64,000 bases of DNA, taken from Linanthus parryae. Taxonomy: Eukaryota; Streptophyta; Magnoliopsida; Ericales; Polemoniaceae. The notes under the pieces were generated by a model. That model did no database searches, was not told where the DNA came from, and saw only the letters and a list, made by a program, of their open reading frames with translations. Both the position numbers and the translations under genes were made by a program. The DNA is taken from the NCBI GenBank assembly GCA_023055425.1, contig JALGPY010000007.1:18052001-18116000 (forward strand), in the 5' to 3' direction. Positions 36,295 through 46,903 of the stretch are shown piece by piece (the first letter of the stretch is position 1; each line of letters opens with the position of its first letter).

Positions 36295-36855
36295 TTCTCC
36301 CCCCCCCCCCTTAGAATGAGCTTCGTCCTCGAAGCTCGAGTCAGAACTAGGGTTTCAGGTCCTTAAGTCACAGCTAATTGAGTCAGCGCAAATGTTATAA
36401 TGTCTGGCAGGCTATAAAATACAAGGACACACTACGAAATAGGATACGCATTACTCAGGCACGCATTACTCAGTCTGTTCCTAGTTCCCAGCAGAAAACG
36501 CTTAGACAAGTAACACAAGTATTAACATGAACCTTCCACATAATCATGTCTTTAATACAAGAAGCATTTCACAACCCGTGAACAAGATATAGCAGCGAAT
36601 CACATAACGTATCTGGTCGAGATACACAACGAAGAGTCCACAAATAGAAAGGTCAACCACGGGACCAGGATAGAACAGGGCCCAACATGAAACAGGATAG
36701 TGCCAGATAACACGTGGCAATGTATCATGCAAGAGGAATTAAACAACAAATCCCCAAATACCTGGCTTTTCCGTATTTTATCTTGCCTTAAGTTCATTTT
36801 AGGTTACCCTACCAGTTTTAAATCCCTTGTTGGAAAGAACTGCTCTGATACCACC
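36295..36855 (-). mobile_element. Internal region G
   Basis: 561 bp, non-coding. It has AGCAGCG (near 36591), shared with regions H and I, where the others have AGCAACG. Confidence 0.9.
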
Positions 36856-39564
36856 TGCAACAACCCCCTTATCCGGCTCGGGAAGGGACCGGGAGGGCGA
36901 TGCTTAATAGAAGCGGCGGAGATCAAAAGCAATACATTTCACAACACTTATTCATATTATTAAACACCAAACTTAGAGTATTACACACTAGTTGCTACTA
37001 TTACACAAAACTATTTCACAAAACTTATCTAACATTTATTAGATAGTCTACTGGTGACGTCCATACTCTAGATGAGTCTCGCGCCCCTTCTATCTTACAA
37101 TTCAGCTCCTAGGCTTGCGGTGGGAAGAAAAACAAGAACCGCAGTTTCCAAAATCAGCTTGAAATGCTGAGTGAGATACACCTTAGCGTATAAAACAAGG
37201 AAGATGAAATAGTTGATGATTCACGAGTTAAGTAAAACAGTACAGAGTACGAGCAAAACATTATCAGAGTCTGCAGCAGAAATAAGCATTTATGAACGTT
37301 TCATAAACAAATCCATTTATCAAAATTCTGATCCGTTGCACGTTGCCAAACACAGAAGCAAATATTTCCGATCATTATCATTTCGCTGTACCAGGGTAGA
37401 CCAGTGACCACGGCAGACATACTAGATCTTAAGTGTTGCAACACCCTCCTAAGAGCGTCAATCAAAGGAGTGTTATCTAGATGCTGGACCCTAGCAAATA
37501 AGGCGTAGAGCCGGGGCACGCGAAGTCCCGCATTTTAGGGATAAAACCCAAGGGATCTAAACCCATAAAAGTAACTTCGGGGATCTAACCCGAATATATC
37601 TTTAGGGACTAAGCCCAGGGAATCATCACCCAATATAAGTAACTCCGGGGATCGAACCCGAATATATCTTTAGGGACTAAGCCCAGGGAATAATCACCCA
37701 ATATAGGTAACTCCGGGGATCGAACCCGAATATATCTTTAGGGACAAAGCACAGGGAATCATCACCCAATATAACTGGTTCCGGTACAAGCGAATATTTC
37801 CACTTTGCATTACGAACGGATTATCTTTGCGTGACAGTTTCAAAGAATCATTTTGAAATGTAGCCAAACTCAAATAAAGCATGACAAGCACAAAACACGT
37901 TTTGAGACAGTATTAAAATCATATACTGACACGAAAGGAAGCTAAGGCTCAAGGCTAAGCATGTGAACTCACCTTGATCCATATCAATTCGCACGTTAAA
38001 GCTCCTACGGACGTTTGTAGTCCTCATCTATGATTCTGTGCCTACAAATTGCAATTCTCTAGTCACGACGATAATATTTTCAAATGAATGAGCGCGCTAG
38101 CCCTATATGGTTGCTCAGCTAGGTCAACTACAAAGTCTTGCTCACACGATTCCCGATGAAATCCGACTTTTAGTCTTATAAATACATAAAGAATTACTTT
38201 GAAAATACTTATAAACATTTGTTGAAGTAAACGAGTAATATTACAATTACTAGAGGTAGTAAGAGAATAATATTTTGCTATATACTTATAAAGAGTTATT
38301 TAGCTAGAGAAACAATATTTGATTCTTTTTAATAAAAGCTTGATAAATAACCATTTAGAATTCACCATAAATGCAACAGAACATTGACATATTCAAAAAT
38401 ATTTTTATTTAGCTTATTTTCCATAGAAAATTATTTAATATAACCAAAAACATATTTTTATAACTAAAATATTTATTCAACTTCATTTTATTTACCCCAA
38501 AATATAATTTAGTAAAACTTTATAAGTTGATTTGAACAAATATATAATATGTAGTACATAACTATAATCAGCCCCCATATGTTTTAGTTAAACTACAACA
38601 TGTACCCCCAACATTCCAGAAAAGACAAGTTGACCCCCCCAATATTGATTCACGATGAACACTCCTTCTTGTCCTATCAAATCATGAATTCAAGCTTCAC
38701 AAACAAGATTTAGATTACTAAAAACGACTTAGGAGGTTATTTAGGACTCACCCACACCAAAAATCGCAAGAAATGACCAAGAGGTGAAGCGGGTTGAGTT
38801 TCCGTAATTGCCGCCGGTGATGGTGGCCGAGGAAGCTTTCTCCGGTCACTTTTGGGTGCGGCTGGGCTCTCCTAAGGACTGATCGGGACATGTGGAGTCT
38901 AGAGACACCAATATTGGATGGTGGGTAGCTCTGCCTTGGCTGGGCCGAAGCTTCGCCGGAATTAATGGTGCTCCGGCGGCGACGGTGATCTTCTTCGATC
39001 AATGCAGCTGCTTCTATCTCTGTTTCTTCTTCTTGTTCTGCTACTGGGTCGAACAGAGAGAAAGAGTGAGATAGACTGAGGAACAAAGGTGAAACAGAGG
39101 AGGAAGGTGGTGGTGGCAAAATCTTGCCAAACAAGATGAAGGCAAAAATCTTGCCGAACAAGATGAAAAATTGAAGATGATAAGCATTGTGAGAAAAACT
39201 AAGGTGTGGGTGGCACACCAAGAGATAATGTGATCTAGCGTAGCACACACACCCAACCTCGCGGTGGTTGTACACGCGATCATGACTACATTATAGAAAA
39301 TACTCGCGTGTTTACTTTACGAATATTAATCCAACATTTTCTAATATTTTATCCGAATTTCTCAATCATAAAAACACGAAAAATTTACCAAATTTTGGTT
39401 TGTCACAACTCAATATTATTTAGCTCCAAAATTTTCACGCGAGTTTCTTAACGAATAAAGATTTTAAATTCCGAAAATTTTTCAAATCACTTCTGGGATC
39501 TTAAAACTGAATTATCTCGTCTCCAATTACCAAATTACCCCGGATAAATATACGGGGTATTACA
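36856..39564 (-). repeat. LTR H
   Basis: 2709 bp. It shares with LTR I CCTCATCTATG, ACTTTATAAG and the GTTTCCG change in the LTR ORF. With I and J it shares ATCCAACATTTT and TTTTGGTTTGTC. Confidence 0.93.
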
Positions 39565-40126
39565 TTCTCCCCCCCCCCCCTTAGAATGAGCTTCGTCCTC
39601 GAAGCTCGAGTCAGAACTAGGGTTTCAGGTCCTTAAGTCACAGCTAATTGAGTCAGCGCAAATGTTATAATGTCTGGCAGGCTATAAAATACAAGGACAC
39701 ACTACGAAATAGGATACGCATTACTCAGGCACGCATTACTCAGTCTGTTCCTAGTTCCCAGCAGAAAACGCTTAGACAAGTAACACAAGTATTAACATGA
39801 ACCTTCCACATAATCATGTCTTTAATACAAGAAGCATTTCACAACCCGTGAACAAGATATAGCAGCGAATCACATAACGTATCTGGTCGAGATACACAAC
39901 GAAGAGTCCACAAATAGAAAGGTCAACCACGGGACCAGGATAGAACTAGGGCCCAACATGAAACAGGATAGTGCCAGATAACACGTGGCAATGTATCATG
40001 CAAGAGGAATTAAACAACAAATCCCCAAATACCTGGCTTTTCCGTATTTTATCTTGCCTTATGTTCATTTTAGGTTACCCTACCAGTTTTAAATCCCTTG
40101 TTGGAAAGAACTGCTCTGATACCACC
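39565..40126 (-). mobile_element. Internal region H
   Basis: 562 bp, non-coding. It has CTTATGTTCATTT near 40059, shared only with region I. Confidence 0.9.
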
Positions 40127-42835
40127 TGCAACAACCCCCTTATCCGGCTCGGGAAGGGACCGGGAGGGCGATGCTTAATAGAAGCGGCGGAGATCAAAAG
40201 CAATACATTTCACAACACTTATTCATATTATTAAACACCAAACTTAGAGTATTACACACTAGGTGCTACTATTACACAAAACTATTTCACAAAACTTATC
40301 TAACATTTATTAGATAGTCTACTGGTGACGTCCATACTCTAGATGAGTCTCGCGCCCCTTCTATCTTACAATTCAGCTCCTAGGCTTGCGGTGGGAAGAA
40401 AAACAAGAACCGCAGTTTCCAAAATCAGCTTGAAATGCTGAGTGAGATACACCTTAGCGTGTAAAACAAGGAAGATGAAATAGTTGATGATTCACGAGTT
40501 AAGTAAAACAGTACAGAGTACGAGCAAAACATTATCAGAGTCTGCAGCAGAAATAAGCATTTATGAACGTTTCATAAACAAATCCATTTATCAAAATTCT
40601 GATCCGTTGCACGTTGCCAAACACAGAAGCAAATATTTCCGATCATTATCATTTCGCTGTACCAGGGTAGACCAGTGACCACGGCAGACATACTAGATCT
40701 TAAGTGTTGCAACACCCTCCTAAGAGCGTCAATCAAAGGAGTGTTATCTAGATGCTGGACCCTAGCAAATAAGGCGTAGAGCCGGGGCACGCGAAGTCCC
40801 GCATTTTAGGGATAAAACCCAAGGGATCTAAACCCATAAAAGTAACTTCGGGGATCTAACCCGAATATATCTTTAGGGACTAAGCCCAGGGAATCATCAC
40901 CCAATATAAGTAACTCCGGGGATCGAACCCGAATATATCTTTAGGGACTAAGCCCAGGGAATAATCACCCAATATAGGTAACTCCGGGGATCGAACCCGA
41001 ATATATCTTTAGGGACAAAGCACAGGGAATCATCACCCAATATAACTGGTTCCGGTACAAGCGAATATTTCCACTTTGCATTACGAACGGATTATCTTTG
41101 CGTGACAGTTTCAAAGAATCATTTTGAAATGTAGCCAAACTCAAATAAAGCATGACAAGCACAAAACACGTTTTGAGACAGTATTAAAATCATATACTGA
41201 CACGAAAGGAAGCTAAGGCTCAAGGCTAAGCATGTGAACTCACCTTGATCCATATCAATTCGCACGTTAAAGCTCCTACGGACGTTTGTAGTCCTCATCT
41301 ATGATTCTGTGCCTACAAATTGCAATTCTCTAGTCACGACGATAATATTTTCAAATGAATGAGCGCGCTAGCCCTATATGGTTGCTCAGCTAGGTCAACT
41401 ACAAAGTCTTGCTCACACGATTCCCGATGAAATCCGACTTTTAGTCTTATAAATACATAAAGAATTACTTTGAAAATACTTATAAACATTTGTTGAAGTA
41501 AACGAGTAATATTACAATTACTAGAGGTAGTAAGAGAATAATATTTTGCTATATACTTATAAAGAGTTATTTAGCTAGAGAAACAATATTTGATTCTTTT
41601 TAATAAAAGCTTGATAAATAACCATTTTAAATTCACCATAAATGCAACAGAACATTGACATATTCAAAAATATTTTTATTTAGCTTATTTTCCATAGAAA
41701 ATTATTTAATATAACCAAAAACATATTTTTATAACTAAAATATTTATTCAACTTCATTTTATTTACCCCAAAATATAATTTAGTAAAACTTTATAAGTTT
41801 ATTTGAACAAATATATAATATGTAGTACATAACTATAATCAGCCCCCATATGTTTTAGTTAAACTACAACATGTACCCCCAACATTCCAGAAAAGACAAG
41901 TTGACCCCCCCAATATTGATTCACGATGAACACTCCTTCTTGTCCTATCAAATCATGAATTCAAGCTTCACAAACAAGATTTAGATTACTAAAAACGACT
42001 TAGGAGGTTATTTAGGACTCACCCACACCAAAAATCGCAAGAAATGACCAAGAGGTGAAGCGGGTTGAGTTTCCGTAATTGCCGCCGGTGATGGTGGCCG
42101 AGGAAGCTTTCTCCGGTCACTTTTGGGTGCGGCTGGGCTCTCCTAAGGACTGATCGGGACATGTGGAGTCTAGAGACACCAATATTGGATGGTGGGTAGC
42201 TCTGCCTTGGCTGGGCCGAAGCTTCGCCGGAATTAATGGTGCTCCGGCGGCGACAGTGATCTTCTTCGATCAATGCAGCTGCTTCTATCTCTGTTTCTTC
42301 TTCTTGTTCTGCTACTGGGTCGAACAGAGAGAAAGAGTGAGATAGACAGAGGAACAAAGGTGAAACAGAGGAGGAAGGTGGTGGTGGCAAAATCTTGCCA
42401 AACAAGATGAAGGCAAAAATCTTGCCGAACAAGATGAAAAATTGAAGATGATAAGCATTGTGAGAAAAACTAAGGTGTGGGTGGCACACCAAGAGATAAT
42501 GTGATCTAGCGTAGCACACACACCCAACCTCGCGGTGGTTGTACACGCGATCATGACTACATTATAGAAAATACTCGCGTGTTTACTTTACGAATATTAA
42601 TCCAACATTTTCTAATATTTTATCCGAATTTCTCAATCATAAAAACACGAAAAATTTACCAAATTTTGGTTTGTCACAACTCAATATTATTTATCTCCAA
42701 AATTTTCACGCGAGTTTCTTAACGAATAAAGATTTTAAATTCCGAAAATTTTTCAAATCACTTATGGGATCTTAAAACTGAATTATCTCGTCTCCAATTA
42801 CCAAATTACCCCGGATAAATATACGGGGTATTACA
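40127..42835 (-). repeat. LTR I
   Basis: 2709 bp, nearly the same as LTR H; private changes are few (for example TTTATCTCC near 42691). Confidence 0.93.
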
Positions 42836-43396
42836 TTCTCCCCCCCCCCCTTAGAATGAGCTTCGTCCTCGAAGCTCGAGTCAGAACTAGGGTTTCAGGT
42901 CCTTAAGTCATAGCTAATTGAGTCAGCGCAAATGTTATAATGTCTGGCAGGCTATAAAATACAAGGACACACTACGAAATAGGATACGCATTACTCAGGC
43001 ACGCATTACTCAGTCTGTTCCTAGTTCCCAGCAGAAAACGCTTAGACAAGTAACACAAGTATTAACATGAACCTTCCACATAATCATGTCTTTAATACAA
43101 GAAGCATTTCACAACCCGTGAACAAGATATAGCAGCGAATCACATAACTAATCTGGTCGAGATACACAACGAAGAGTCCACAAATAGAAAGGTCAACCAC
43201 GGGACCAGGATAGAACTAGGGCCCAACATGAAACAGGATAGTGCCAGATAACACGTGGCAATGTATCATGCAAGAGGAATTAAACAACAAATCCCCAAAT
43301 ATCTGGCTTTTCCGTATTTTATCTTGCCTTATGTTCATTTTAGGTTACCCTACCAGTTTTAAATCCCTTGTTGGAAAGAACTGCTCTGATACCACC
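42836..43396 (-). mobile_element. Internal region I
   Basis: 561 bp, non-coding, with the same two marker variants as region H plus a few private changes (CACATAACTAATC near 43141). Confidence 0.9.
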
Positions 43397-46105
43397 TGCA
43401 ACAACCCCCTTATCCGGCTCGGGAAGGGACCGGGAGGGCGATGCTTAATAGAAGCGGCGGAGATCAAAAGCAATACATTTCACAACACTTATTCATATTA
43501 TTAAACACCAAACTTAGAGTATTACACACTAGTTGCTACTATTACACAAAACTATTTCACAAAACTTATCTAACATTTATTAGATAGTCTACTGGTGACG
43601 TCCATACTCTAGATGAGTCTCGCGCCCCTTCTATCTTACAATTCAGCTCCTAGGCTTGCGGTGGGAAGAAAAACAAGAACCGCAGTTTCCAAAATCAGCT
43701 TGAAATGCTGAGTGAGATACACCTTAGCGTGTAAAACAAGGAAGATGAAATAGTTGATGATTCACGAGTTAAGTAAAACAGTACAGAGTACGAGCAAAAC
43801 ATTATCAGAGTCTGCAGCAGAAATAAGCATTTATGAACGTTTCATAAACAAATCCATTTATCAAAATTCTGATCCGTTGCACGTTGCCAAACACAGAAGC
43901 AAATATTTCCGATCATTATCATTTCGCTGTACCAGGGTAGACCAGTGACCACGGCAGACATACTAGATCTTAAGTGTTGCAACACCCTCCTAAGAGCGTC
44001 AATCAAAGGAGTGTTATCTAGATGCTGGACCCTATCAAATAAGGCGTAGAGCCGGGGCACGCGAAGTCCCGCATTTTAGGGATAAAACCCAAGGGATCTA
44101 AACCCATAAAAGTAACTTCGGGGATCTAACCCGAATATATCTTTAGGGACTAAGCCCAGGGAATCATCACCCAATATAAGTAACTCCGGGGATCGAACCC
44201 GAATATATCTTTAGGGACTAAGCCCAGGGAATAATCACCCAATATAGGTAACTCCGGGGATCGAACCCGAATATATCTTTAGGGACAAAGCACAGGGAAT
44301 CATCACCCAATATAACTGGTTCCGGTACAAGCGAATATTTCCACTTTGCATTACGAACGGATTATCTTTGCGTGACAGTTTCAAAGAATCATTTTGAAAT
44401 GTAGCCAAACTCAAATAAAGCATGACAAGCACAAAACACGTTTTGAGACAGTATTAAAATCATATACTGACACGAAAGGAAGCTAAGGCTCAAGGCTAAG
44501 CATGTGAACTCACCTTGATCCATATCAATTCGCACGTTAAAGCTCCTACGGACGTTTGTAGTCCTCGTCTATGATTCTGTGCCTACAAATTGCAATTCTC
44601 TAGTCACGACGATAATATTTTCAAATGAATGAGCGCGCTAGCCCTATATGGTTGCTCAGCTAGGTCAACTACAAAGTCTTGCTCACACGATTCCCGATGA
44701 AATCCGACTTTTAGTCTTATAAATACATAAAGAATTACTTTGAAAATACTTATAAACATTTGTTGAAGTAAACGAGTAATATTACAATTACTAGAGGTAG
44801 TAAGAGAATAATATTTTGCTATATACTTATAAAGAGTTATTTAGCTAGAGAAACAATATTTGATTCTTTTTAATAAAAGCTTGATAAATAACCATTTTAA
44901 ATTCACCATAAATGCAACAGAACATTGACATATTCAAAAATATTTTTATTTAGCTTATTTTCCATAGAAAATTATTTAATATAACCAAAAACATATTTTT
45001 ATAACTAAAATAATTATTCAACTTCATTTTATTTACCCCAAAATATAATTTAGTAAAACTTAATAAGTTGATTTGAACAAATATATAATATGTAGTACAT
45101 AACTATAATCAGCCCCCATATGTTTTAGTTAAACTACAACATGTACCCCCAACATTCCAGAAAAGACAAGTTGACCCCCCCAATATTGATTCACGATGAA
45201 CACTCCTTCTTGTCCTATCAAATCATGAATTCAAGCTTCACAAACAAGATTTAGATTACTAAAAACGACTTAGGAGGTTATTTAGGACTCACCCACACCA
45301 AAAATCGCAAGAAATGACCAAGAGGTGAAGCGGGTTGAGTTGCCGTAATTGCCGCCGGTGATGGTGGCCGAGGAAGCTTTCTCCGGTCACTTTTGGGTGC
45401 GGCTGGGCTCTCCTAAGGACTGATCGGGACATGTGGAGTCTAGAGACACCAATATTGGATGGTGGGTAGCTCTGCCTTGGCTGGGCCGAAGCTTCGCCGG
45501 AATTAATGGTGCTCCGGCGGCGACGGTGATCTTCTTCGATCAATGCAGCTGCTTCTATCTCTGTTTCTTCTTCTTGTTCTGCTACTGGGTCGAACAGAGA
45601 GAAAGAGTGAGATAGACAGAGGAACAAAGGTGAAACAGAGGAGGAAGGTGGTGGTGGCAAAATCTTGCCAAACAAGATGAAGGCAAAAATCTTGCCGAAC
45701 AAGATGAAAAATTGAAGATGATAAGCATTGTGAGAAAAACTAAGGTGTGGGTGGCACACCAAGAGATAATGTGATCTAGCGTAGCACACACACCCAACCT
45801 CGCGGTGGTTGTACACGCGATCATGACTACATTATAGAAAATACTCGCGTGTTTACTTTACGAATATTAATCCAACATTTTCTAATATTTTATCCGAATT
45901 TCTCAATCATAAAAACACGAAAAATTTACCAAATTTTGGTTTGTCACAACTCAATATTATTTAGCTCCAAAATTTTCACGCGAGTTTCTTAACGAATAAA
46001 GATTTTAAATTCCGAAAATTTTTCAAATCACTTCTGGGATCTTAAAACTGAATTATCTCGTCTCCAATTACCAAATTACCCCGGATAAATATACGGGGTA
46101 TTACA
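43397..46105 (-). repeat. LTR J
   Basis: 2709 bp. It keeps the G-to-J and H-to-J markers but lacks the variants unique to H and I. Confidence 0.93.
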
Positions 46106-46217
46106 TTCTCCCCCCCCCCCTTAGAATGAGCTTCGTCCTCGAAGCTCGAGTCAGAACTAGGGTTTCAGGTCCTTAAGTCACAGCTAATTGAGTCAGCGCA
46201 AATGTTATAATGTCTGG
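46106..46217 (-). mobile_element. Internal region J, PPT-side part, ending in the target site TCTGG
   Basis: The first 112 bp of the internal region, ending at the TCTGG target site (46213-46217). The remainder lies beyond the Tat-type element at 60769-61222. Joined length without the insertion is 561 bp, as in the sister units. Confidence 0.92.
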
Positions 46218-46862
46218 TGTAGATACTGCTTTATGACATGGCAGATCTAGGCCACGTGGCAAGCATCCAGCACACCATATTGTGCTCCACACACACAGGA
46301 TCACCAGCCGAGCTGATCCATGTGGGGGCTGCGAGACAGAGCCCTCGCATACCACTGCACGGGACTTGTAGGGATTTGTGGTTTGGAGGCTAGAGTAAGC
46401 CCTGTCGCGTGCGAGCCAAGCCCGCGCGCGACCTTTAGTAACTGTTTTGAGAGATCTATGGCACGAGCTCCCTAGACCCGGTCAATCCGGTCAAACCCGG
46501 TCAATCCGGTCAAACCCGGTCAACCTCGTAACGGTTCCGGTACTCGCGCACCACGTGCTCTAACGGTTCCTATATACTCGGACGAACGTGCCGTTATGGT
46601 TAAGCTAATTAAGCCGCCATTAATGGGCGCATTAACCACACTACAACGGCCACGTTCTCCAGTATATATACATCGTTAACCTTTCCATACAAAGAAGAAC
46701 AACACTGCCATACGCGGAAGCTCTGCCAAACCTCTGTCTCTCTCTCAGACATTGCTACTGACTTACTCTCTCCCTACACACACCCCTATTCTTCCTGTGC
46801 GATCCCTGATCCACTACGTACGGTGTACACGGAGGTCTCCCTGCCGGAATCTCTTGTGCACA
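46218..46862 (+). repeat. Tat-type 5' LTR
   Basis: 645 bp, TGTAGATACT...TTGTGCACA. It contains a palindromic G-box (GCCACGTGGC, 46251-46260), a second CACGTG (46552-46557), a short tandem repeat of the form CCGGTCAA(A/T)C (about 46477-46525) and a TATATATA box (46663-46670). Confidence 0.96.
46663..46670 (+). promoter_or_regulatory. Candidate TATA box of the Tat-type LTR
   Basis: TATATATA about 190 bp before the LTR end; the 3' LTR copy is at 60569-60576. Upstream CACGTG sites and GGTCAA repeats would fit a U3 region. This is an inference from sequence only. Confidence 0.5.
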
Positions 46863-46865
46863 TTT

Positions 46866-46882
46866 TGGTGAACCCGACGTGA
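46866..46882 (+). other. Putative primer binding site of the Tat-type element
   Basis: TGGTGAACCCGACGTGA starts three bases after the LTR, in the normal PBS position and beginning with the expected TGG. I could not assign the tRNA with confidence. Confidence 0.7.
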
Positions 46883-46903
46883 ATCTTACCAGCAAAAGCA
46901 ACC

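Noticed and set aside
303..46105. Array as an ordinary satellite or a tandem gene family
   Set aside because: Each period contains a PBS, a PPT and LTR termini in the right order, which identifies it as LTR-retrotransposon structure; no conserved host gene is present.
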